A DNA stretch of 11,669 nt from Streptosporangiaceae bacterium (lineage in GTDB: Bacteria; Actinomycetota; Actinomycetes; Streptosporangiales; Streptosporangiaceae). Each line of letters begins with the position of its first letter. The stretch's first letter is position 1. Location: contig JASIBM010000297.1 in the NCBI GenBank assembly GCA_030045175.1, forward strand, positions 1 to 11,669, given 5' to 3'. Shown here piece after piece: positions 1-5,764 of this stretch. Below the pieces are notes generated by a model. The model made no database searches, was not told where the DNA came from, and was given only the letters and a program-made list of their open reading frames with translations. Position numbers and translations under genes: made by a program.

Positions 1-678
1 CTTGGCGACCTCGATGCGCCCGATCTCGGCCGTGGTCGCGACGTGCGTGCCGCCGTCGGCCTGCTGGTCAAGCCCCACGATGTCGACGATCCTGACCTCC
101 TTGACGTCGGGCGGGACCAGGTTCGTCGCGGTGCGGATGATGTCGGGGATGGCGAACGCGTCGTCGCGCGGAAGCACTCGCACGTCGATGCGCCTCCCAG
201 CCGCGATCTCAGCGTTACATGCCGCCTCGACCGCTTCCTTGAAGCCCACGGGAAGCTCGGGCAGGTCGAAATCCATGCGAGCGACGAAAGGCTCCATGTT
301 GCCGCCGGTCACCAGCGAGCCGTAGTCGCGGTAGACCACGCCGCACAGCACGTGCAGGCCGGAATGGGTGCGCATCAGAGCGGTGCGCCGCTCGTCTTCC
401 AGGGCGCCACGCACCGCGGTGCCTGGCGGCGGCACCGGGTCACCTGGCGCCGGGATCAGGTACAAGTCGTCGCCTTTGCGGGCATCGATGACCCTGGTCT
501 GCACCCCGCCCCAGAGCAGCACGCCGTGGTCGGGCGGCTGGCCGCCGCCGCCAGGGTAGAAGGCCGACCGGTCGAGCACGATCTGGTCCCCGTCCGACGC
601 GAGCACGACGGCATCCCACTCGCGCAGGGTCTGGTCACCAAGCTCAAGCCGGTGCGTTCGCCATGTGGCCTGCGTCAT
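1..678 (-). CDS. AlaX-type alanyl-tRNA editing protein (3' end outside window)
   Basis: Free-standing relative of the alanyl-tRNA synthetase editing domain, expected to hydrolyse mischarged tRNA(Ala) (Ser- or Gly-tRNA) in the cytoplasm. The 226 visible codons run from ATG at 678 to the left edge without a stop. Residues 40-53 read FYPGGGGQPPDHGV, typical of this domain. The zinc-site HxxxH is H105-SGL-H109, and DGGTHVATTAEIG (208-220) is the second conserved block. Its H212 is present, but the usual Cys four residues earlier is Asp208. No other ATG, GTG or TTG lies in frame just upstream, and the Shine-Dalgarno is weak. It begins 10 bp after the DUF2516 stop, so it is probably the third gene of the XRE-DUF2516-AlaX unit. 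The family is secure from these motifs; substrate preference cannot be read, and the C-terminus is missing. Confidence 0.88.
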   Translation of the reverse strand, partial: MTQATWRTHRLELGDQTLREWDAVVLASDGDQIVLDRSAFYPGGGGQPPDHGVLLWGGVQTRVIDARKGDDLYLIPAPGDPVPPPGTAVRGALEDERRTALMRTHSGLHVLCGVVYRDYGSLVTGGNMEPFVARMDFDLPELPVGFKEAVEAACNAEIAAGRRIDVRVLPRDDAFAIPDIIRTATNLVPPDVKEVRIVDIVGLDQQADGGTHVATTAEIGRIEVAK

Positions 679-688
679 GGCGCGGGGT

Positions 689-1033
689 TCACCACGGTCC
701 GTATGGGCCCTGGCGTGATGACCCACCCGGGCCTATCCCCCGCACCTTGGGCCGGACGTCGGTCAGGTAGATCGCGGCTGCGATGAACGCGGCGACAGGC
801 AGGATGTTGAGCGCCGAGAAGCCATTGGAATATGCGACGCCGTAGAGCCCGATGACCACGCTCACGCCGAGGATGATCAGCCAAAGCGGCTTCGTCTGCT
901 TGCCTGCCGCGGGGAATGCGCCGCTGGGCCGACGCAACACGTCGACGAAAGCCCACGCCTCCACGACGAACGCGGCAACGCCAAGCACCCAGAACAAGAT
1001 GTACAACGGTGTGTACGCATTGAAGGTGAACAC
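689..1033 (-). CDS. DUF2516 family small membrane protein
   Basis: A 114-residue protein of unknown function that I recognise as DUF2516, a family largely confined to Actinomycetota (M. tuberculosis Rv0476 is, I believe, a member). Three hydrophobic segments are visible at about residues 10-33, 50-69 and 77-95, followed by a Gly/Pro-rich tail ending PYGPW. The loop RRPSGAFPAAGKQTKPLW between segments 1 and 2 is the family hallmark as I remember it. The start is GTG at 1033, 9 bp after the XRE stop; that stop lies inside the GGGTAGG that would serve as ribosome-binding site, suggesting translational coupling. Rv0474 (XRE) and Rv0476 lie close together in M. tuberculosis with hbhA between them; here nothing separates the two. 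No function should be assigned. Confidence 0.85.
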   Translation of the reverse strand: MFTFNAYTPLYILFWVLGVAAFVVEAWAFVDVLRRPSGAFPAAGKQTKPLWLIILGVSVVIGLYGVAYSNGFSALNILPVAAFIAAAIYLTDVRPKVRGIGPGGSSRQGPYGPW

Positions 1034-1042
1034 GATGCCAAC

Positions 1043-1480
1043 CTACCCGCTCACGTGATCGCCGGCGTCAGAGGCACCAGCGAGGGGGTCCTCCGCGCTC
1101 TCTTCAGGATCGTCAGCCTCAGCGCCGGCCTCAGCCTCAGCCCCGACCTCCTTGCGGAACGACTCGTAGATGTCGATGAGCATCTGCTTCTGCCGCTCCG
1201 TCAGCTCCCGGTCCGCCATGATCGCGTCGGTCACCGTGGTATCGCCTTCCCGGTCATCAAGGATGCCCGCCTGGACGTAGAGCGCCTCGGCAGAGATCCG
1301 CAAGCCCTTCGCGATCTGCTGCAAGATGTCCGCGCTCGGGCGGCGCAGGCCGCGCTCGACCTGGCTAAGGTAGGGATTGGAGATGCCTGCGGCCTGCGCA
1401 AGCTGGCGAATCGAGATCTTCGCCTGCTCACGCTGCTCTCGGATGTAAGCTCCGATGCCGCTCACCGTGACCGGGCTCAT
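1043..1480 (-). CDS. XRE-family helix-turn-helix regulator (Rv0474-like)
   Basis: A 145-residue DNA-binding protein with one XRE/Cro-CI helix-turn-helix at about residues 9-68 (core QLAQAAGISNPYLSQVERG). A helical segment follows (about 86-112, MADRELTERQKQMLIDIYESF across 88-108), then a disordered acidic tail rich in Glu, Asp and Ala. Architecture and position before a DUF2516 gene match the M. tuberculosis Rv0474 type, reported as a copper-responsive repressor; whether this one senses copper cannot be told. The start is ATG at 1480. GGGAG sits only about two bases upstream of it, too close for a good Shine-Dalgarno, so a leaderless message or another start (GTG at 1465) is possible. The 51-bp leader carries nested palindromes (1501-1530) that could be its own operator. 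It is likely the first gene of the XRE-DUF2516-AlaX unit. Confidence 0.88.
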   Translation of the reverse strand: MSPVTVSGIGAYIREQREQAKISIRQLAQAAGISNPYLSQVERGLRRPSADILQQIAKGLRISAEALYVQAGILDDREGDTTVTDAIMADRELTERQKQMLIDIYESFRKEVGAEAEAGAEADDPEESAEDPLAGASDAGDHVSG

Positions 1481-1500
1481 ACTCCCAGTTTCGTCAGCAA

Positions 1501-1530
1501 CGCTTGCAATTGCAAATCGGCGTGCAAGCG
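1501..1530. promoter_or_regulatory. Nested palindromes upstream of the XRE gene (candidate operator)
   Basis: Two inverted repeats are nested in the gap between the asparaginase and XRE genes. TTGCAATTGCAA (1504-1515) is a perfect 12-bp palindrome. CGCTTGCA (1501-1508) pairs perfectly with TGCAAGCG (1523-1530). The site lies 21-50 bp upstream of the XRE ATG, where an autoregulatory operator would be expected. Binding by the XRE protein is inference. Confidence 0.45.
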
Positions 1531-1531
1531 C

Positions 1532-2560
1532 TCATCGCGCGCGGCCGTCGGCCAGCACCGCGGGGGGTGCAGGGGGGTCGTCTCCCCAGGCCAGCACCGG
1601 CCTGATCGCACCTACGGGCTGGCCACCACCCATCACCGGCGCGGCGAGCACGCGCTCGATCGCCGCGACATGCTCCCCTGCGCCGAGCATGTCGGACAGC
1701 ACGGCTGCCACAACAGGCGGCACCGCCCGGCGCGTCCCGTCGTGGATCTTCACCGCCGCCGCCCGGCCGTCGTCCAGGGCGAACGCACATACCCCCTCGG
1801 CTCCCGCCTTCATCAGCAATCCGGGTACCGCCGCCATCATGGTGGCCTCGGGCATCGCCGAACCTGATGTCCACGCCGGGTAGGCGCGCATCGCGTCGGC
1901 CACCCGTCGTGGCGCGGAACCCGCCCCGGCCAGCACCAGGCCGCGATACGCCCTGGCCAGCCCGCTCAGGCTGATCGCGAACACGGGCGCTCCGCAACCA
2001 TCGACGCCGGTTGCCGCCACCTTCTCGCCCGCCAGGCTCTCGATGGTCAGCTTGATCTGGCGCTGCAGCGGGTGGTCGGGGTCGCGATAGCTGGCCACCG
2101 GCCAGCCAGCCGCGACGCAGGTCGCCAGCATTGCCGCGTGCTTGCCCGAGCAGTTCATGTGCACCCTGTCGGCACGGCCACCGGCCCGCAACAGGTCTGA
2201 CTTCACGGCCTCGTCGAGCGGTAGGTCAGGCGGGCAACGCAGGTCGGCCTCGGTGAGCCCGGCGCCAGCGAGGATCTCGCGCACGCCGGCTACGTGGAAG
2301 TCCTCGCCCGCGTGACTGGCGGCGGCGAGGGCGAGCAACCTGCCTTCGAGCTCGAGCCCGCAGTCGAGCATCGCAGCCGCCTGCATCGGCTTGTTGGACG
2401 ACCTCGGGAACATCGGCTGGTCAGTCGTCCCCGCGCGGAGTATGGCCGACCCGTCGGCGCCGAGCACCACGAGCGAGCCGCGGTGCACCGACTCGACGAA
2501 GCCCGACCTGACCACCTCGGCGAGCACCGGGTCGGGCTGGTCGCTGTCCTGCGCTGTCAT
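1532..2560 (-). CDS. L-asparaginase II (PF06089 / Rhizobium etli AnsA type)
   Basis: A 342-residue enzyme of the asparaginase II family, unrelated to E. coli AnsA/AnsB and predicted to hydrolyse L-asparagine to aspartate and ammonia in the cytoplasm. Conserved blocks visible are FPRSSNKPMQ (51-60), ASHAGE (81-86), MNCSGKHAAML (135-145), DGCGAP (187-192) and AVKIHDG (269-275). These correspond to the Ser/Lys catalytic pairs and the Cys/Lys/Cys zinc site described for R. etli ReAV, namely S54 or S55 with K57, S82, C137, K140, C189 and K271; the mapping is from memory. No signal peptide is seen. The start is ATG at 2560; reading back to an ATG at 2725 would run through the divergent dtd gene. 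A -10-like CATTAT six bases upstream suggests a leaderless message. The length is normal for the family. Confidence 0.9.
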   Translation of the reverse strand: MTAQDSDQPDPVLAEVVRSGFVESVHRGSLVVLGADGSAILRAGTTDQPMFPRSSNKPMQAAAMLDCGLELEGRLLALAAASHAGEDFHVAGVREILAGAGLTEADLRCPPDLPLDEAVKSDLLRAGGRADRVHMNCSGKHAAMLATCVAAGWPVASYRDPDHPLQRQIKLTIESLAGEKVAATGVDGCGAPVFAISLSGLARAYRGLVLAGAGSAPRRVADAMRAYPAWTSGSAMPEATMMAAVPGLLMKAGAEGVCAFALDDGRAAAVKIHDGTRRAVPPVVAAVLSDMLGAGEHVAAIERVLAAPVMGGGQPVGAIRPVLAWGDDPPAPPAVLADGRAR

Positions 2561-2579
2561 CGGCGGATAATGCCTTCTC
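2561..2579. promoter_or_regulatory. Shared core of two divergent leaderless promoters
   Basis: Only 19 bp separate the asparaginase ATG (minus) from the dtd GTG (plus). The plus strand reads GATAAT at 2566-2571, a -10 element ending 8 bases before the GTG. The minus strand of the overlapping bases (2572 down to 2567) reads CATTAT, a -10 ending 6 bases before the ATG. A candidate minus -35, TGGACA, lies at 2596-2591 with an 18-bp spacer; the plus -35 (around 2543-2549) is poor. dtd lacks a Shine-Dalgarno; a GAGAAGG upstream of the asparaginase ATG is 12 bases away and would lie upstream of the predicted transcript start. Confidence 0.5.
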
Positions 2580-3005
2580 GTGCGAGCTGTTGTCCAACGT
2601 GCCACCCAGGCGAGCGTAACGGTAGCCGGAACAGTCGTGGGCGAGCTGACCGGCCCCGGGCTGGTCGTCCTGGTAGGGGTGACCCACGATGACACCGAGC
2701 GGACCGCCGCCGCCCTGGCGAGCAAGATCTATCATTTGCGAATCCTGGCAGGCGAGCGGTCGTGTGCGGATACCGGCGCGCCGCTACTCGTGGTGAGCCA
2801 GTTCACGCTGTACGCGGACACTGCCAAGGGCAGGCGGCCCACGTGGCAAGCGGCCGCGCCGCGAGAGGTCGCCGAGCCGCTGGTGACCGCGTTCGCAGCC
2901 GCGCTGCGCGCGCTCGGGGCCGATGTGCAGACCGGCGTCTTCGGCGCGGACATGGCGGTTGCACTGGTCAACGACGGTCCCGTGACGCTGATTCTCCAGG
3001 CGTGA
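2580..3005 (+). CDS. dtd: D-aminoacyl-tRNA deacylase (Dtd)
   Basis: A 141-residue enzyme that cleaves D-amino acids (and glycine mischarged on tRNA(Ala)) from tRNA, protecting translation from D-amino acids. The two signature motifs are present: SQFTL (73-77), and NDGPVT (131-136), which carries the Gly-cisPro selectivity element. The N-terminus MRAVVQRATQASVTV is the canonical start of the family, which fixes GTG at 2580 as initiation codon. Length is normal (E. coli 145). The enzyme acts as a homodimer. There is no Shine-Dalgarno; a GATAAT at 2566-2571 suggests a leaderless transcript. The last codons and the stop lie inside the first copy of a triplicated 20-bp repeat. It is divergent from the asparaginase and convergent with the isomerase gene. 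Confidence 0.95.
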   Translation: MRAVVQRATQASVTVAGTVVGELTGPGLVVLVGVTHDDTERTAAALASKIYHLRILAGERSCADTGAPLLVVSQFTLYADTAKGRRPTWQAAAPREVAEPLVTAFAAALRALGADVQTGVFGADMAVALVNDGPVTLILQA

Positions 3006-3054
3006 ACCGAGAAGTCCAGGCGTGAACCGAGAAGTCCAGGCGTGAACCGAGGAG
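2995..3054. repeat. Three tandem copies of a 20-bp repeat at the dtd 3' end
   Basis: TCCAGGCGTGAACCGAGAAG occurs at 2995-3014 and 3015-3034, and again at 3035-3054 with one change (the last AAG becomes GAG). The first copy includes the final dtd codons (CTC CAG GCG TGA), so the repeat looks like slippage duplication of the gene end. The copies fill nearly all of the gap between the convergent dtd and isomerase stops. No hairpin is visible in the unit. Confidence 0.95.
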
Positions 3055-3059
3055 CACGG

Positions 3060-3875
3060 TCAGGCCGACGTGGCCGACTCTGCCTTGGCGCCGAGATGGT
3101 CACGCGCGAACGCGAGCGACTCGGCCAGATCAGCCATCCGCTGCCGGGCCGTCTGCGCACGGCGAGTGCTGACTTCGAGCGCGACGATGCCCTGGTAGTC
3201 GGTCGCGGTGAGCCTGGCGAGCAGCTCGGCGCACGGCTGGCTGCCCCGGCCAGGCACCAGGTGCTCGTCGGGGAGCCCCGGCTTGGTCCCGTCGGCGAGG
3301 TGCACGTGCCTCAGGCGGTCACCGAGCTGGCTGGCCATCTCCATGGCGTCGGAATTGGACACGGCCGTGTGCGAGAGGTCAAGCGTGGTGTGCGCGCAGT
3401 CCATCTCCACCGGGTTCCAGTGCGGGGCGTAAGCCGCGAGCTCGGCGCCCCCGGCCCGCAGCGGATACAGGTTCTCCACCGCGATCGCAATGCCGGTGTC
3501 GGCCTCAATCTCGGCGATGCCTGCCGAGAACTCCCTGGCATACTCGCGTTGCCAGATAAACGGCGGATGGACCACCACGACACTCGCGCCGAGCTTGCCC
3601 GCCATCTCGGTCGCCTGCGCCAGCTTCCCCCACGGCTCCCAGCCCCAGACTCGCTGCGTGAAGAGCAGGCACGGCGCGTGCACGGCCCGCACGGGCACGC
3701 CATGGTAATCGGCCAGCCTGCCGAGCACGTTGGCATCCTGGCTGACCGGATCGGCGGTGACCATGACCTCGATCCCGTCGTAGCCGAGCTTGGCCGCTAG
3801 GTCGAAGGCGTCCGTGGTGCGCTCGGGAAAGACCGACGATGTAGAAAGCACCACCGGCACGTTGCTCGCCTGCAC
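3060..3875 (-). CDS. Sugar phosphate isomerase/epimerase-like TIM-barrel protein
   Basis: A 271-residue protein of the AP-endonuclease-2 / xylose-isomerase-like TIM-barrel family, cytoplasmic and probably dependent on a divalent metal. Typical strand-end residues are visible: H66 (VHAP), H103 (VVHPPF), E134 (AVENLYP), D166 and H169 (TLDLSHT), H192 (HVHLADG) and E234 (ALEVST). These fit the metal and substrate ligands of the fold; the substrate cannot be deduced. I chose GTG at 3875 because GAAAGGGGG precedes it by 9 bases and the barrel's first strand (PVVLSTSS) starts at once. An in-frame ATG at 3956 would add 27 residues encoded partly in the repeat array, which looks like noise. It is convergent with dtd and divergent from radA, with no operon partner in sight. 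Confidence 0.85.
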   Translation of the reverse strand: MQASNVPVVLSTSSVFPERTTDAFDLAAKLGYDGIEVMVTADPVSQDANVLGRLADYHGVPVRAVHAPCLLFTQRVWGWEPWGKLAQATEMAGKLGASVVVVHPPFIWQREYAREFSAGIAEIEADTGIAIAVENLYPLRAGGAELAAYAPHWNPVEMDCAHTTLDLSHTAVSNSDAMEMASQLGDRLRHVHLADGTKPGLPDEHLVPGRGSQPCAELLARLTATDYQGIVALEVSTRRAQTARQRMADLAESLAFARDHLGAKAESATSA

Positions 3876-4270
3876 CGACGCGCACCCCCTTTCGTCGAGC
3901 GCCCCTGCAAAGCTTAGCGGGAAGGCTGCGCGCTCGAGCCGAAGCCGGCGCCTCAAGGCGCCCCGGAGGCAAGCGGGAAGCCCTGCGCCCTCGAGCCAAA
4001 GGCGAAGCCAGAGGCGAGCGCGCGTGAGCGAGCCGCAGGGCGCTGGCGCCGCGCTGACCGAGGAGCGTGGTTTTCGCGACGAGGGAAGGCGGCGCCTTCA
4101 AGGCGCCCGGAGGCGAGCGGGAAACCCTGCGCGAGTGAGCCGAAGGCGGAGCCGGAGGCGAGCGCGCGCGAGCGAGCCGCAGGGCGCCGGCGCCGCGCTA
4201 ACCGAGGAGCGCGGTTTTCGCGACGAGGGCAGGCGGCGCCTCAAAGGCGCCCGGAGGCGAGCGGGAAGTA
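3876..4270. repeat. GC-rich tandem array, 144-bp period, between the isomerase gene and radA
   Basis: Two full units (3947-4090 and 4091-4234) and the start of a third (4235-4270) follow with an exact 144-bp period; they are about 90% identical by eye. A degenerate, shortened piece at 3917-3946 resembles part of the unit. Each unit opens with a GGCGCC hairpin: stems 3947-3953/3956-3962, 4091-4098/4100-4107 and 4235-4241/4245-4251, with loops of 1-3 bases. Within the unit are purine-rich GAGCGAGCC and GGAGGCGAGC subrepeats and a small hairpin (AACCG/CGGTT at 4200-4216). Because 144 is divisible by three, frames stay open across it with Arg/Gly/Ala-rich translations. I treat those as spurious: they have no plausible start, and the divergences include offsetting one-base indels. 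The non-coding stretch 3876-4300 contains nothing else except the radA promoter. Confidence 0.85.
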
Positions 4271-4293
4271 CTGTCGGTGCCTGCCGATAACGT
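4271..4293 (+). promoter_or_regulatory. PafBC / RecA-NDp type DNA-damage promoter of radA
   Basis: CTGTCGGTG (4271-4279), eight bases, then TAACGT (4288-4293). This matches the mycobacterial LexA-independent damage promoter consensus TTGTCRGTG-N8-TANNNT at every specified position except the first. The expected transcript start is 7-8 bases after the -10, at about 4300-4301, the A of the radA ATG, implying a leaderless message. radA is, as I recall, a listed member of this regulon in mycobacteria. PafB and PafC are not encoded in the window. Confidence 0.72.
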
Positions 4294-4300
4294 TCGTGGC

Positions 4301-5704
4301 ATGGCGAAGACCTCCGCCGGGACCGTCTATCAGTGCTCGGCGTGCGGCTGGCAGGCCGCCAAGTGGGCCGGCCGGTGCGGCGAGTGCCAGGAATGGGGCA
4401 CCCTCGCGGAGTGCGCGAGCCCCGGGGCGGCGCACGGTAGCCGCGGCGCCCTTCGCGGCCTCGCGCCGGCCCGGCCAGGCACCGCCGCCGTGCCGATTTC
4501 CAGGATTGACGCGGCGGGCGCGGCGGCGCAGCCGACTGGCATGGACGAGCTCGACCGCGTGCTCGGCGGCGGCCTGGTGCCTGGCACCGTCGCCCTGCTC
4601 GCGGGCGAGCCAGGCGTCGGCAAGTCGACCCTGCTGCTCGAGGCCTGCGCGCTTGCCGCCGAGCACTCGGTCGTGCTCTACGTCACTGGCGAGGAGTCGG
4701 CCGCCCAGGTCAAGCACCGCGCGGACCGGATCGGGGCGGTCAGCGAGAATCTGTATCTCGCGGCCGAGACGGACCTCGCGGCGCTACTCGGGCACGTCGA
4801 CGCGGTCCAGCCCGCGCTGCTGATCGTCGACTCGGTACAGACCATCACGGCAGCCGGGATCGACGGCGCACCAGGGGGCATCACCCAGGTGCGCGAGATC
4901 ACCTCGGCGCTGGTCGGCCTCGCCAAGCAGCGAACGCTGACGACGGTGCTCGTCGGACACGTCACCAAGGACGGATCGATCGCCGGGCCTCGTTCCCTTG
5001 AGCACCTGGTCGACGTCGTCTTGCACTTTGAGGGCGATAGCCGGGGCCGGCTGCGCATGATCCGCGCGCTGAAGAACAGGTTCGGGCCGACCGACGAGAT
5101 CGGTTGCTTCGAGCTAGGCGAGTTCGGGCTGATCGGGCTGCCTGATCCAAGCGGGCTGTTCTTGTCCAGGCAGCACGAGCCGGTGCCAGGAACGTGCGTG
5201 ACCGTGACGCTCGAAGGACGTCGGCCACTGGTCGCCGAGGTGCAGACGCTGGTGTGCGCCGTCGAGAGCAACGAGCCGTCCCGCCGGGTGACCTCTGGCC
5301 TGGACTTCGCGCGCGTCGGCATGGTGGTGGCGGTGCTACAGCAGCGAGCGGGTGTCAAGCTAGGCAGGACCGACATCTACGCCGCGACCGTCGGCGGCGT
5401 CCGGCTAACCGAGCCGTCCGTCGACCTGGCGCTGGCCCTCGCGCTCGGCGGCGCCGTCGCCAACCTGAGCCTGCCTCTCGATCTCGTGGCGTTCGGCGAG
5501 GTGGGCCTCGCTGGCGAGATCCGCAGCGTCGCGGGCATCGGCCGCAGGCTCGCTGAGGCCGGGCGGATGGGCTTCCGCCGTGCGATCGTGCCGGTCGGCA
5601 CCGACGTCATCGCCGCCGACTCGCCGATGACCGTGACCAGAGTGGGCGACATTTCCGGTGCGATCAGCGCCGCGTTTGGCGACGAGCGGTTACCCGCGCC
5701 ATGA
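4301..5704 (+). CDS. radA: DNA repair protein RadA
   Basis: A 467-residue RecA-related ATPase that helps branch migration and processing of recombination intermediates during repair. Domains in order: zinc finger C12-x2-C15-x10-C26-x2-C29; RecA-like ATPase with Walker A GEPGVGKST (102-110) and Walker B LLIVDS (173-178); the RadA-specific KNRFG motif (258-262); and a C-terminal Lon-protease-like domain (about 280-460, including PSVDLALALAL at 372-382) that lacks protease function in this family. Length and motifs are complete. ATG at 4301 is preferred over the in-frame GTG at 4277, because the GTG lies inside the -35 region of the damage promoter and has only a weak GGGAAG upstream. In many actinobacteria disA follows radA; here mutY follows, with the stop codon embedded in an inverted repeat. 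Confidence 0.96.
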   Translation: MAKTSAGTVYQCSACGWQAAKWAGRCGECQEWGTLAECASPGAAHGSRGALRGLAPARPGTAAVPISRIDAAGAAAQPTGMDELDRVLGGGLVPGTVALLAGEPGVGKSTLLLEACALAAEHSVVLYVTGEESAAQVKHRADRIGAVSENLYLAAETDLAALLGHVDAVQPALLIVDSVQTITAAGIDGAPGGITQVREITSALVGLAKQRTLTTVLVGHVTKDGSIAGPRSLEHLVDVVLHFEGDSRGRLRMIRALKNRFGPTDEIGCFELGEFGLIGLPDPSGLFLSRQHEPVPGTCVTVTLEGRRPLVAEVQTLVCAVESNEPSRRVTSGLDFARVGMVVAVLQQRAGVKLGRTDIYAATVGGVRLTEPSVDLALALALGGAVANLSLPLDLVAFGEVGLAGEIRSVAGIGRRLAEAGRMGFRRAIVPVGTDVIAADSPMTVTRVGDISGAISAAFGDERLPAP

Positions 5705-5752
5705 TCGTGGACGATCCTCAGTTGGGGCAGCTGACAGACGACCACGATCATG
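5700..5752. terminator. Perfect 11-bp inverted repeat spanning the radA stop (hairpin, terminator or operator)
   Basis: CATGATCGTGG (5700-5710) and CCACGATCATG (5742-5752) are perfectly complementary, separated by 31 bases. The loop itself can form TCAGTT/AGCTGA (5718-5723/5729-5734). The left arm also belongs to an alternative tight hairpin, GATCGT/ACGATC (5703-5716). There is no T-tract. The left arm includes the last base of the final sense codon and the stop of radA; the right arm ends 12 bases before the mutY ATG. It could attenuate transcription into mutY, occlude its ribosome-binding site, or bind a dimeric regulator. Confidence 0.5.
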
Positions 5753-5764
5753 AACAAGGTGTGC

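Noticed and set aside
2561..2725. N-terminal extension of the asparaginase to an ATG at 2725
   Set aside because: It would run antisense through dtd, and the added residues are low-complexity Ser/Thr/Ala with no match to the family's N-terminus.
2995..3054. CRISPR array
   Set aside because: The three 20-bp units are directly adjacent with no spacers, and no cas genes are present.
3790..4290. Plus-strand 166-codon frame through the 144-bp array with a 48-residue periodic Arg/Gly/Ala-rich translation
   Set aside because: It overlaps the isomerase gene antisense and has no ribosome-binding site. Its periodicity simply reflects a 144-bp DNA repeat whose copies differ by offsetting one-base indels.
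4277..4300. GTG at 4277 as the radA start (475 residues)
   Set aside because: It falls inside the -35 part of the damage promoter and adds eight residues before the MAKTSAGTVYQC start typical of the family.
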